From an uncultured Alistipes sp. (GTDB taxonomy: Bacteria > Bacteroidota > Bacteroidia > Bacteroidales > Rikenellaceae): DNA of 64,000 nt. Positions 35,887 through 45,751 of the stretch are shown piece by piece. The stretch lies in the NCBI GenBank assembly GCA_947177225.1, contig CAMWTS010000005.1, positions 19,050 to 83,049 of the forward strand, written 5' to 3'. Made by a program: the position numbers and the translations under genes. Numbering within the stretch: position 1 is the stretch's first letter; each line of letters begins with the position of its first letter. A model generated the notes under the pieces. It was not told the DNA's origin. It worked only from the letters and a program-made list of their open reading frames with translations, and did not search any database.

Positions 35887-37875
35887 CTACAACCAACCGC
35901 CATTAGAGGCATGCGACGGACGCGCAATGAGTGCCAGCTCCTTGGTGATGAGCATACCGCCCATCGACGAGCCGCCACCGACACTCGTTCCTCCGGCAAT
36001 CATATTGACCTTGACTACGATAGATCCGGGCTTGGTGCACGTGACAAGCAAGTTGTTGCCGAACAGCACCGGAGTCTCCGCAATACCGAGCTTCTCCATA
36101 TCCTTCGGATCGACCTCGATCGACGAGAACTTGATACCGAGATTGCCGCCGCCCAAATAATCTTGCAGATTGATCGTCTGCTGAGAACCGATCGTCACAG
36201 GAACGCAACGTGTGCCGCGCACACCCATCAGCACCTGGAACGCATCGATAGTACCCGTACCCATCTTACCGCGGTAATCGGCCAGATTCATGGTATAGTA
36301 TGACAGGCGCGTGCCGGTCAGATATGAGTTAATATCGTTGACCGAGGTCAGAATCAGAGCCTTGTACTGATCCACGGTGAATGTCTTGCCCAATTTAAGA
36401 GCATACGACAGACCCAGAGCAGCTACGCCCGACACATGGGGGCAGGCCATAGACGTACCGTCCATATAGCCGTATCGATTGTTGGGCAGAGTAGAAAGCA
36501 CCGAGCAGCGACGAGTGCTGAGATCCTCGTATTCATCGCCACCGGGGGCTGCGATATTGCAACCGGGGCCATAGTTGGTATACCATGCAGGAAGACCGTC
36601 GGCCGACACTGCCGTAACGCTGATAATATTATTATAAGCACCCGGATAGCCGCACATTGAACCGGCATCGTTACCGGCAGCAAAGACGATCAGACCGCCG
36701 TCGAGAGCCTCGCAGTTCTTCATGCTTCTGAAATATTCGAATGCCTCCAACTCGCTGCTGTACACATTTGCAAAAGCGGCATCGTTGGTATACGAACCCG
36801 AAGCCACACCCCACGAGCACTGCAATATGCAGGCACCGTTGTTGGCTGCATACTGTATGGCTCGCACCGTGCTGGCCAGATTGTTGGACTTGCCCACGAA
36901 TATCTGGCACGACATGATCTTCACACCGTCTTTCTTGCCCGAACCGCCTGCAACGCCGCTCACACCGATACCGTTGTTGTTCACAGCTGCAACCGTACCG
37001 CCCACGTGAGTACCATGGCCTGAATCATTGGGATCGGTCCAAGAGATGGCACCGCCCGTAACGAAATTATAACCGTAGATATCGTCTGCATAACCGTTGT
37101 TGTCGTCATCGACACCGGTCTGACCGTTCAGCTCACGCTCGTTGACCCACATGTTGTCCACCAGGTCGGGGTGAGTATAGTCGATACCCTCGTCGAGCAC
37201 AGCCACGACTATATCGGGGTTACCCGTCTCGATAGCCCATGCTGCCTCGGCATTGATATCCGCTCCGGCACGAGCACGCGACGAGATATAAGGATCGCCC
37301 GTGTTGATGTAGTGCCACTGGTTAATCAGCTGCGGATCGTCGAACGGCAAATCGTTGGCACGCGTTGCCACACGCAACTCATCGAGATCGACCACACGCG
37401 CCTCGCCCCAGTCGGTTCTCTCGACCTGCTGGCAGAACTCCACTCGGTCGATAGCACCCAAACGCGCCAGGCTCATGGCCGCCTTGTCGAGATCCTGCGA
37501 CTCGTCGAAACGCACCACATACCAGCGGTGCATGCCGCGAGCACGCAAACGATCCTCATGACGGGGATCGACCACGAAAAGACGCTCGATAGCATTTGCG
37601 CCTATTTCATACAACACCTCGTCGATATCCGACACTCCCGAACGCGTCATCATCGGTTCGGCAGCAGCGACAGCCTCAAAACTCTTGACGGCATCGTCGT
37701 TGACATAAAGTATCAACTCGCCAGCAACGGCGTTATTCGAGGTATGAATAAGTTTTTTTGCAATGGCGGCCTCGGTCGAATCGATGACCGTTTCTGCCTG
37801 CGGGTCGGTCGTACAACCGGCCAACAGCAAGGCTGCCAAGGCAATCCACGAAAATTTACACTTTACCATAATCAT
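35887..37875 (-). CDS. Subtilisin-like (S8) serine protease lipoprotein
   Basis: A 662-residue secreted protease. The signal ends in the lipobox LLAGC, so it is probably surface- or periplasm-anchored. An N-terminal prodomain-like region (to about residue 170) is followed by the catalytic domain: Asp in VAVLDEGIDYTHPDL near 228, His in DSGHGTHVGGT near 289, Ser in GTSMACPHVSG near 473, with the oxyanion Asn in FAAGNDAG. All catalytic residues are intact. A C-terminal beta domain follows. It has its own -7 box but sits directly behind the SusCD operon, suggesting it cuts proteins to peptides for that transporter. A second Met two codons in is an alternative start. Confidence 0.92.
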   Translation of the reverse strand: MIMVKCKFSWIALAALLLAGCTTDPQAETVIDSTEAAIAKKLIHTSNNAVAGELILYVNDDAVKSFEAVAAAEPMMTRSGVSDIDEVLYEIGANAIERLFVVDPRHEDRLRARGMHRWYVVRFDESQDLDKAAMSLARLGAIDRVEFCQQVERTDWGEARVVDLDELRVATRANDLPFDDPQLINQWHYINTGDPYISSRARAGADINAEAAWAIETGNPDIVVAVLDEGIDYTHPDLVDNMWVNERELNGQTGVDDDNNGYADDIYGYNFVTGGAISWTDPNDSGHGTHVGGTVAAVNNNGIGVSGVAGGSGKKDGVKIMSCQIFVGKSNNLASTVRAIQYAANNGACILQCSWGVASGSYTNDAAFANVYSSELEAFEYFRSMKNCEALDGGLIVFAAGNDAGSMCGYPGAYNNIISVTAVSADGLPAWYTNYGPGCNIAAPGGDEYEDLSTRRCSVLSTLPNNRYGYMDGTSMACPHVSGVAALGLSYALKLGKTFTVDQYKALILTSVNDINSYLTGTRLSYYTMNLADYRGKMGTGTIDAFQVLMGVRGTRCVPVTIGSQQTINLQDYLGGGNLGIKFSSIEVDPKDMEKLGIAETPVLFGNNLLVTCTKPGSIVVKVNMIAGGTSVGGGSSMGGMLITKELALIARPSHASNGGWL

Positions 37876-37903
37876 TCGTTTATAAAATATAGTACTCTAT
37901 ACG

Positions 37904-37911
37904 CAAAGATA
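37904..37911 (-). promoter_or_regulatory. -7 box of the S8 peptidase gene
   Basis: TATCTTTG on the minus strand, about 30 bp before the start codon. It indicates that the peptidase-lipocalin pair is transcribed separately from the SusCD operon upstream. Confidence 0.55.
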
Positions 37912-37954
37912 ATGATTTTTTTGTTACGGCAATATATAAAGCCTATAAAATAGA

Positions 37955-37986
37955 GATAGGGCACGACGTAAATGTCGTGCCCTATC
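37955..37986 (-). terminator. Hairpin terminator of the SusCD-type operon
   Basis: A 13-bp perfect stem (37955-37967 with 37974-37986, core GATAGGGCACGAC) around 6 nt. It lies 33 bp after the stop of the third gene. On the minus strand a weak T-rich stretch (CTATTTTATA) follows. Confidence 0.7.
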
Positions 37987-38018
37987 ATCGAGATTAGGAT
38001 TCTAAGATCCCGAACCGT

Positions 38019-40322
38019 TTAGAAGCGTACCGCAGCCTTGAATGAAGACTTCTTGGCGCGAGCACAAGGCTCGGCTTTGGTGGCGATAGTACGCAACTGG
38101 CGGGGCTCGTTCAGGCTCGCGCAGGCAACAGTCGTGTCAACCATCTTCGAATCTTTCAAAGCGCGCTGCACGCCTGCATTCTGCAAATTGTTAAACTGCG
38201 AGGCGAAATCCAATGCCTTAGCACGTACAGACGAAGTAGCGGGAACCAACTCTACCTTTGTACCGGGATAGAACAGATTGACATCGCCCAATACCGAACC
38301 ATCAGAAGCATTTGCAACAAATACTTCGATGTAGGTATTCAACTCTACAATCTGCTTGGTTGCCGGATCGACTTTGAATACAACGGGATCATCGATAGCG
38401 TCTGATGTCATATCGTCATACGCAAAGATACCCCAACCCTGAGTCTGAGCAGCATTGGCATAGCCCAACAGATATCCGAACATACAGCCTTTGCTCTCGT
38501 TGCCAACGACCGTACCGTCGCAAGTCAGAGTCGAAGCGGCAGAGTCGTAAACAGCATGCCAGCGCACACCGGGGCCGTCTATACCAAGATCTAAGATAAT
38601 GAACTTGGCCGGATCGTCCGTACCTTGGAGGGTAAACGTATTCTCCGAAACAAATGAACTTGTATACGTCATATAGTAGCTGCCCAGAACCAGCTCGCCC
38701 TTATAGTCGACGCTTGCGGTAGAGCGGGTAGCAGATATGACATACTTCTTACCGTAGATGCTCTCGATCTCCATCAACAACGTATAAGACGTACCGGGCT
38801 CACGACCCGAGAAGTAACCGATATACTCTCCCTCTGCGTTCAAATCGGCAGTCATACTACCGCCTTTCTCGCCATCGTTAATACCATAAGTACTGAGAAT
38901 GTCCTTATATTCCATGCCCGATCCTTCGATCGTTGCAGTCTTATTAATATAGTAGATGACATTCTTCACATCGGTAGCAGTGACCTTGAAGGCCAAGAAA
39001 GTCGTTGCAGGAAATTGAGCCTCAAATGCCTCGCCATAGTAATAAGCAATAGTGTTCAACTCCAATGCGCACTCGATATCAGGAATAGTTCCCCCCCCCT
39101 GACCGGGGAAGAAGAACGGAACGATGATAGCGTCGCCTGTCTTAGCCTCACCGTCAGCGTCATACGGAACGGCAACGAAGCTGCACATACCGCTGGCGTC
39201 GAGAGCCACGGCGATAGTGGTATGGTCGACATCACCCTCGGCGATGTTTTCCAACGAACCGTCTACGATACCTGCTACGACAGTGTCGCGATCAGAGGTT
39301 ACATCACCCTCGGCAATGACATACTTGTAAGAAGCCACGTCGGCACCGAAAGAGAGGTTGAACAGAGCCGATGAAGTACCGTCGGCAGCGATCTTCATTC
39401 CATCATATGCAGCCGAAATAGAGCAGTCCACGATTTTCACACCGGGAAGAACCACACGGAACATCGAGTTAGAGTTTACTTTATAAGCACCCGGAGTCTC
39501 AGAGAACATAATCATCAGACCCTCCTGCGGGAAAGTAATCACACCGTCGACCAACGTACCGGGCATCTCTGAGTATGTATAGAGCCAACCGTCCTCACCC
39601 AGAATACAACCCAGCGGCTGAGGATTAGACGGCGAACCGATAACGACTGCATCGGGATCGGTAGCATCGATGATGAACTGCACAGCCTGAACATTATTGC
39701 CCAACTGGCTCGGATCCATATCGAACCACTCGCCAAGAAGCTGTGCATTGTAAGGAGATTCCAAATAGTAGTATCCCGGACGACCGTCATACTCATAAAT
39801 CGCCACTTCGTGATCGCTCGGCTCTATACCGTTGTATGCAGAAGCAACGATATCGTCGCGGAACAAACCGGTACCCAACTTGATCCAAGGTGCGGCAACA
39901 ACCAGTTTGACCTGAACCTGCGACTGTCCCCACTCCGACTGGTTACCCATCACAAGGAGTGAAATGGGATAGGTGGTAGAGGGAGTCAGATCCTCGAAAT
40001 TGTAAGAGATGACTATCTTGGCCGAGCTGGCACCGGCAGCGAAAGTAACGCTGTTGGGAATGGTGAACAGACCCGACTCGTCTTCGAACATGAGCTGTAT
40101 GGTCTCAGCCTCCTCGGTCTTGACACGCATAACGGGAATCTCGACAGTGGAAGCATCGCGCGAAAGCGTATAGCTGGTCGCGAGAGTAGCGCTGAAATAG
40201 ACCTCCTGGCCAGTGGGCTCAGGAACCAGCGGATAGTCGTCGTCGCTACATGATGTCAGAGGTAACAACAAAACCGCAGCCGCCGCATATAGCAAGTTTT
40301 TTATATTTTTCATATTATTCAT
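38019..40322 (-). CDS. Surface lipoprotein of the SusCD-type locus
   Basis: A 767-residue lipoprotein: signal peptide, lipobox LPLTSC and acidic Asp triplet after the Cys, the pattern of surface-exposed lipoproteins in Bacteroidota. The body is all-beta, with an N-terminal segment (TVEIPVMRVKTEEAETIQL) resembling Calx-beta-like domains of proteins next to SusD. No catalytic motif is seen. It is the third gene of the operon after SusC and SusD, the usual place of a ligand-binding (SusE/F-like) lipoprotein. The ligand is unknown; the nearby protease suggests peptides. Confidence 0.8.
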   Translation of the reverse strand: MNNMKNIKNLLYAAAAVLLLPLTSCSDDDYPLVPEPTGQEVYFSATLATSYTLSRDASTVEIPVMRVKTEEAETIQLMFEDESGLFTIPNSVTFAAGASSAKIVISYNFEDLTPSTTYPISLLVMGNQSEWGQSQVQVKLVVAAPWIKLGTGLFRDDIVASAYNGIEPSDHEVAIYEYDGRPGYYYLESPYNAQLLGEWFDMDPSQLGNNVQAVQFIIDATDPDAVVIGSPSNPQPLGCILGEDGWLYTYSEMPGTLVDGVITFPQEGLMIMFSETPGAYKVNSNSMFRVVLPGVKIVDCSISAAYDGMKIAADGTSSALFNLSFGADVASYKYVIAEGDVTSDRDTVVAGIVDGSLENIAEGDVDHTTIAVALDASGMCSFVAVPYDADGEAKTGDAIIVPFFFPGQGGGTIPDIECALELNTIAYYYGEAFEAQFPATTFLAFKVTATDVKNVIYYINKTATIEGSGMEYKDILSTYGINDGEKGGSMTADLNAEGEYIGYFSGREPGTSYTLLMEIESIYGKKYVISATRSTASVDYKGELVLGSYYMTYTSSFVSENTFTLQGTDDPAKFIILDLGIDGPGVRWHAVYDSAASTLTCDGTVVGNESKGCMFGYLLGYANAAQTQGWGIFAYDDMTSDAIDDPVVFKVDPATKQIVELNTYIEVFVANASDGSVLGDVNLFYPGTKVELVPATSSVRAKALDFASQFNNLQNAGVQRALKDSKMVDTTVACASLNEPRQLRTIATKAEPCARAKKSSFKAAVRF

Positions 40323-40356
40323 CTTTATAAATTACACCAAAAATGTCGATCGGAAA

Positions 40357-41985
40357 CTACTCCCCGCTGTTCTCTTCACCTCCGACATTAACCTGCTGAT
40401 CGCCGAAGTTGATCTCGAGGTTAGCCTCGATCTCACGAGTCGGAATATAGTATACCATCTTGCTGGCCTCCTGCTCAACTCTGATCTTACCATCTTCGTA
40501 ATGGTTGTTGTTGGCAGCACCCCAGGTTGCGTCGAGACGATCTACGGGGATATTCAGACGACGGTTGTCGATATACTCGATACCCTCGCCCCAGAACTCG
40601 ACACGCTTCTGGAAGTTGATCTCCTCGATAACATCAGCCTTGGTATTGGCCAGGCAGACATAACCGGGGATACGCGAAGCGAGCACCTGTGCCAGAGTGT
40701 TGCGTGCACCGGTCAGATCGCCCTGGTGAGCCAGAGCCTCGGCCTTGGTGAACCAAGCCTCCTCCGAACGCAGGTAGATGTAATCGCCCAACTCCCAGCC
40801 AGCAGCACTGCGGCTGCCCGAAGGAAGAGCCTTGACAGCGTCGCGACCGGCACCGATGAACTTGACAGACTGATAAGGTTCGTCGGCCGGAACATCGGTA
40901 TCACGCAGGAAGCGATCGGTCGAACGGGCATGATTGCAGAACCACTGCAAACGCACGTCGTTGTCGGCGATACGGTCTACGAACGGCTTGAAACCGACTC
41001 GAAAAACACCGATACCAGCATAACCGTCACCATAGGCGTCCATCTGCGAGAAGAACGACATATATACAGTAGACGTATCGACAGTAATATCGAATCCCAT
41101 GACTACGTCGGGCAGAGTGATAAGGCTGAAGCCCTGAGTAAGATCGCTCTCCGTGGTGAGGATCGGAATATTGTCCATTACGACCTGAGCATATTTGGCA
41201 GCGTTAGCCCAGTCATGCTTAACCATGTAGGCACGATAGAGATAGGTTGCAGCCACGCAGCCGTCGAAATCGGCGGGTGACGGAGTGTGGATCTTACCGA
41301 TTCTCTCGAAGATAGCATATGCCTCCTCCAAGTCACCGAGCATCTGTTCGTAAACCTGCTCTACGGTCGACAGAGGCTGGTTGCCCGTAAGCTCCTCGGT
41401 CACGATGGGCACACAACTATATTGCGACCAGTCGTAGATATTTCCCTTGCCCCAAACCGTATCGTCGGCACCTACGTAGTAAGCACGCTGATAGAGATTG
41501 GTGAGCTGCCAGTAGGCATATCCGCGCGCGGTAAGTGCAACTGCACGATAGCGAAGCAAATCGGCATTCTCCGTATCCTTGTCGATAGAGGCAAGGAACT
41601 CGTTGGCAATTGCTATATGGGCATAATATTCGTTGTAGCGATTGCCCGTAGTTGCATAATTACCCGATGTTCCATAGTCGAGCAGATAGTGATAGTACGA
41701 CATTGCAAAGCGTCCGGTCAAAACCATATCGTTGCCCATGAGCGATGTCAAATAGTCGAAACTCTTTTGTCCAAAATAATTGTGATTTACATTCTGATAA
41801 ACATAAGAGTACAAATATGTATATATCGACTGCTCCTGTGAAGCGAAAACCTTATCGGGATCGGCCTCTGCAATCTCGTTCTTGCGGTCGGCACCCAGAT
41901 ACGAATCGTGGTAAGCCTCCTTGATACAAGAGGTTGCTACGGCAGAAGATAACAGTGCTGCTAAAATTATTTTTGTAGTTTTCAT
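40357..41985 (-). CDS. SusD/RagB-family outer-membrane lipoprotein
   Basis: A 542-residue lipoprotein with lipobox VATSC (Cys20). The helical TPR-like SusD fold is indicated by NRYNEYYAHIAIANEFLAS, RYRAVALTARGYAYWQLTNLY... style repeats, a LRSEEAWFTKAEALAHQGD helix near 410 and the C-terminal IEYIDNRR region. SusD proteins cap the SusC barrel and capture ligand. It follows SusC by 21 bp. Confidence 0.92.
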   Translation of the reverse strand: MKTTKIILAALLSSAVATSCIKEAYHDSYLGADRKNEIAEADPDKVFASQEQSIYTYLYSYVYQNVNHNYFGQKSFDYLTSLMGNDMVLTGRFAMSYYHYLLDYGTSGNYATTGNRYNEYYAHIAIANEFLASIDKDTENADLLRYRAVALTARGYAYWQLTNLYQRAYYVGADDTVWGKGNIYDWSQYSCVPIVTEELTGNQPLSTVEQVYEQMLGDLEEAYAIFERIGKIHTPSPADFDGCVAATYLYRAYMVKHDWANAAKYAQVVMDNIPILTTESDLTQGFSLITLPDVVMGFDITVDTSTVYMSFFSQMDAYGDGYAGIGVFRVGFKPFVDRIADNDVRLQWFCNHARSTDRFLRDTDVPADEPYQSVKFIGAGRDAVKALPSGSRSAAGWELGDYIYLRSEEAWFTKAEALAHQGDLTGARNTLAQVLASRIPGYVCLANTKADVIEEINFQKRVEFWGEGIEYIDNRRLNIPVDRLDATWGAANNNHYEDGKIRVEQEASKMVYYIPTREIEANLEINFGDQQVNVGGEENSGE

Positions 41986-42006
41986 ATATATTATCCTCCC
42001 TGATGT

Positions 42007-45000
42007 TTAGAAATTAAGATTTATACCACCCGAGATGGTTCTGATCTGTGCATAACCGCCGTATGAACCCTGACCGCTCATAGTAGTACGCGGGTCGAGA
42101 CCCTTGCGAGCCGAGAACAGAGCCACATTGTCGGCCATAACGAATACACGTACGCTCTCGATACCGATCTTCTTCATCAACTTCGACGGGAACGTATAAC
42201 CCAAAGTGATGTTGCGAATGTTGAAGTAAGAGGCCGATGTCAACCACAGGTCAGATGACTGGGTCATAGAGCTCGACTGGTTTACTGCGTTCCAGATAGG
42301 ATACTCACCGCTTCTGGTCTCGGGATTCCAGGTCTTCCACATGTCGCGGTTGTGATTTACGTAGAACGATGTACCAAGCGTACCGGCATAGTTCGAGTCA
42401 TAAACATAGCCGCCGATCTGGAATGCCGTAGCAACCGACAGATCGAAGCCGTAGAGACGCAGCGAGAAGTTAAGACCACCCTGGAAATCGGGCAGAGCCG
42501 ACTTGCCGGTCTCGAATCTTGCATTCGAAGAAGTTACCTTGCCATAATCAGAAGTAATGCCCGTTACATGGTTACCCTTCTCATCGTAAATATAGTTACC
42601 ATCGCTGTCCTGCTCGAAATAGTACCACGATGCCTGTCCGTCCTCTGTTACACCTGCATACTTGTAGAGATAATACTCATAACGGCTCGAACCCTCTTTC
42701 AATCGCTGATAAGTCTGCATCAAACCATTTTCCTTGTACTCATCGGGCAAACGAAGGATCTTATTGGCGTAGTGCGAACCGATGAACGATACGGTCAACT
42801 GAACGTTCTTGCGCTTGATGGCGTCTACGTTCAACTCGAACTCGATACCCTGGTTCTGCATATCGCCGATATTCTCATAGTTATAGGGACGACCGCTCGA
42901 AATAGCCTTGGTACGACTGAACAGCATGTCGTCGGTACGACGGTAGAAGTAGTCGATGTTACCGTAGAAACGTCCCCAGAGGTTGAAGTCGAGACCTACG
43001 TCGAAGGTCTTCTGCTTCTCCCACGTAAGATCGGGGTTACCGTAGAATGCAGGCGTGATACCCAAAGACGTACCGTCCCAGGTTACAGCCCACTGATCCT
43101 GATAAGGAGTATACATATAATCGACACCAAGATCCTCATTACCCTGAGTACCGTAAGATGCGCGGATCTTCAAATCGTTGAGCCAGCCGCGGGCATTCGA
43201 CATAAAGTCTTCCGAAGAGATACGCCATGCGGCACCTACCGACCAGAAAGTACCCCAACGATCGAGGAAACGCGACGTACCGTCACGACGAACAGCGCCC
43301 GAAAGATAATACTTGTGGGCAAAATCGTAGTCAGCCTTCAAGAAATAACCCTCGATATTGTGCATATACTTTGTAGAGCTCAAGTCCTGCATAGCACCAC
43401 CGTTATCCAGCTCGGGATTAGAGGGATCGTAGAAATTGGTCTTCTGACCCGACATGCGCTCTTCACTGAGTGAGTAGTACTCGTGACCGGCCAAAGCCTC
43501 GATATGGTGGTCGCCGATAGCCTTGCGATAAGCAAGCAGCTGGTTGAAGTTCATTGTCTCTGCGGCCGTAGATGCCTTGGTCGAACGACCGCCGAACGAC
43601 TGACCGTCACCGATGGTAGGAGTATAGTAAGTGGTACCGATACCCGAAATGAGGTCGTATGCGTAGTTAACCGTGAAGGTAAAGTCCTTCAAGAAAGTAA
43701 CCTCTGCATAAGTACGGGTCGAGAGGTTGTGATAAGTCGAACGACGAATATCCTCATAGAGGTTGCAGATAACGTTCTGGTTGGTGGCCGTCGGACGGTT
43801 GTCCGTACCGTCGGTAACCTTCATACCGTTATCGTACATGGGAGTACCGTCGGGGTTGTATTTCATATTACCCTCGGCATCGTAAGCGTGAACGGGATAG
43901 ATGGGGGCCCAAGAGCGAGCCACCTCGAATGCATTAGATGCAGCACCCGACGACTCATTCATACCGTTTCTCGTAGTCTTGACATAAGCCATGTTCATAC
44001 CGACCTTCAACCACTTGAACACCTGAGTATTGATATTGGCACGCATGGTCAAACGCTCATAATCCGAACCTACTACGTAAGAGTTATCGTCGAGATAACC
44101 CATAGAGAGGTAGTAGTCGGTCTTGGCGGTACCGCCCGAAACCGAAGCCGTATACTCCTGACGGAACGAGTTATTGAACATAGCATCGTAGAACGAATCG
44201 TCGTAGCGAACGCGAGCATGAGGATTCAACTTACCGTTGGTACCAACGAGATACTGTCCCGCAGGAATGATGAACGCGTTGTAGTTGCCCAACTCAGGCA
44301 ACAGAGTCTGGCTGGCCGTAAGATTGGCGGCAGCGAGATCGTGACCGTTGTTGGCCCAAGCGTTGTTACGCAGACCGTACCATGTCAACTCGTAGAACTC
44401 GGCATTATTGCGAGTCATGTCGTAATCCGGCACACCACGCGTATTGACACCCCACGTACCCTTGAACGATACGCGAGTGCGATCCTGCTTACCGGTTCTG
44501 GTTGTAATCAATACCACACCGTTGGCGGCACGCGAACCGTAGAGCGAGTTGGAAACGGCGTCCTTAGATACCGACATATTCTCGATATCGGCGGGGTTGA
44601 TGTCCGAAAGCGAACCGTTGAACGGCACACCGTCGACCACGATAAGAGCACCTGTACTCGCCGAAATCGAACCGACACCGCGCACTACGATCGCAGCATC
44701 GCTACCGGGCTGACCCGTCGAGCTGAAGATCTGCACGCCGGCAACGGCACCTTCGAGCGACTTGGTTACCGATGAAGCCTGAGAGTTGGCTATAAGACCC
44801 TCCTTCACCTTAGACACAGAACCCACAAGGTCCTCCTTGCGCTTCTTACCGTAAGCGACAACCGTTACATCTCCGATATTTGTAGAATCGTCTTTCATGA
44901 CGACATCGATCTTCGTTCTGCCCGCTACGGGAACCGTCTGCGGTTCCAGACCGAGGAACGAGAATTTCAGAGTTGCATCAGACGGCGCAACGATCTCATA

Positions 45001-45186
45001 AGATCCATCGACATTGGTAGAGGTACCTCGTGACGATCCCTCAACCGTAACCGCTGCTCCGATCACCGGCTGACCCGATTCGTCGGTCACCTTACCGGTA
45101 ATCTGCTGACCCTGTGCCGATGCCAAAGAGCACCCCAAAGCCAGAGCGGCAAACACAGATAGTACAACTTTTTTAACCATAAGCAT
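42007..45186 (-). CDS. SusC/RagA-family TonB-linked outer-membrane protein
   Basis: About 1059 residues. I start at the ATG at 45186; six bases further in is another ATG (45180). The signal peptide ends near ASAQG. A carboxypeptidase-regulatory-like domain (GKVTDESGQPVIGAAVTV) is followed by the plug with GALIVVDGVPFNGSLSDINP and the SRAANGVVLITTR end, then the 22-strand barrel ending in GGINLNF. It imports oligomers across the outer membrane using TonB. Full consensus promoter upstream. No anti-sigma/sigma pair or hybrid sensor is adjacent, so regulation is not visible here. Confidence 0.95.
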   Translation of the reverse strand: MLMVKKVVLSVFAALALGCSLASAQGQQITGKVTDESGQPVIGAAVTVEGSSRGTSTNVDGSYEIVAPSDATLKFSFLGLEPQTVPVAGRTKIDVVMKDDSTNIGDVTVVAYGKKRKEDLVGSVSKVKEGLIANSQASSVTKSLEGAVAGVQIFSSTGQPGSDAAIVVRGVGSISASTGALIVVDGVPFNGSLSDINPADIENMSVSKDAVSNSLYGSRAANGVVLITTRTGKQDRTRVSFKGTWGVNTRGVPDYDMTRNNAEFYELTWYGLRNNAWANNGHDLAAANLTASQTLLPELGNYNAFIIPAGQYLVGTNGKLNPHARVRYDDSFYDAMFNNSFRQEYTASVSGGTAKTDYYLSMGYLDDNSYVVGSDYERLTMRANINTQVFKWLKVGMNMAYVKTTRNGMNESSGAASNAFEVARSWAPIYPVHAYDAEGNMKYNPDGTPMYDNGMKVTDGTDNRPTATNQNVICNLYEDIRRSTYHNLSTRTYAEVTFLKDFTFTVNYAYDLISGIGTTYYTPTIGDGQSFGGRSTKASTAAETMNFNQLLAYRKAIGDHHIEALAGHEYYSLSEERMSGQKTNFYDPSNPELDNGGAMQDLSSTKYMHNIEGYFLKADYDFAHKYYLSGAVRRDGTSRFLDRWGTFWSVGAAWRISSEDFMSNARGWLNDLKIRASYGTQGNEDLGVDYMYTPYQDQWAVTWDGTSLGITPAFYGNPDLTWEKQKTFDVGLDFNLWGRFYGNIDYFYRRTDDMLFSRTKAISSGRPYNYENIGDMQNQGIEFELNVDAIKRKNVQLTVSFIGSHYANKILRLPDEYKENGLMQTYQRLKEGSSRYEYYLYKYAGVTEDGQASWYYFEQDSDGNYIYDEKGNHVTGITSDYGKVTSSNARFETGKSALPDFQGGLNFSLRLYGFDLSVATAFQIGGYVYDSNYAGTLGTSFYVNHNRDMWKTWNPETRSGEYPIWNAVNQSSSMTQSSDLWLTSASYFNIRNITLGYTFPSKLMKKIGIESVRVFVMADNVALFSARKGLDPRTTMSGQGSYGGYAQIRTISGGINLNF

Positions 45187-45221
45187 TAGTTTTAACAAAA
45201 TTTAATATAAAAGTTCACTTA

Positions 45222-45253
45222 CAAAGATACGAAACGGAATTCTATTTACCAAA
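45222..45253 (-). promoter_or_regulatory. Promoter of the SusCD-type operon
   Basis: On the minus strand TTTG (45253-45250), a 20-bp spacer and TATCTTTG (45229-45222), an exact consensus match. Leader about 30 nt. Confidence 0.78.
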
Positions 45254-45751
45254 TTATCTTATTAATATTTTTTAGTTATTTACAGTTTTTTAGAGGAAAG
45301 TTTTAAAAACTTACGATTCGTAATTAAAGTTTCAATTTGTTATACAATTTGAAAGCAGCGGAATCTGTTCCAAATAAACATGCGCAATATATGCAGAATA
45401 AGACGCCAAAATGAAACAATATGCAACAAAGCTATACCGCGAGATAATATTTTATAATCGGCGATTCGGAGGTCATACAGTGCGATATAGGCCACCCATA
45501 TATATAAAATAAACATAGGTATGGTTTGAATATCGAAAGTTGCGCTTACACTATTATCGGCATACAGAGCAGAAAACCGGCCACACGCCGGCAACCGGCA
45601 GAACCCGACACACACATCACACCGCAAAATGCTAATACAAAGACTATTATACACAGTGCCACTCTACCGCCGCTATTCGGCCGGCACAATTTAACATATA
45701 AGGTAGGTCTCAAAAAAAAGCGGCAGAGACTCCGAACGCCACCCTGACGGA
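45254..45751. other. AT-rich intergenic stretch, no credible gene
   Basis: A 104-codon minus-strand frame (45340-45654) looks like chance: no conserved pattern and no promoter. The stretch ends just past the stop of the DUF4435 gene. Confidence 0.5.

Noticed and set aside
42352..44775. Two long plus-strand frames (373 and 430 codons) inside the SusC gene
   Set aside because: Antisense to a complete SusC-family protein; no domain pattern of their own.
45340..45654. 104-codon minus-strand frame upstream of the SusC operon
   Set aside because: AT-rich, no promoter, no signal or domain; length is within chance for the stretch.
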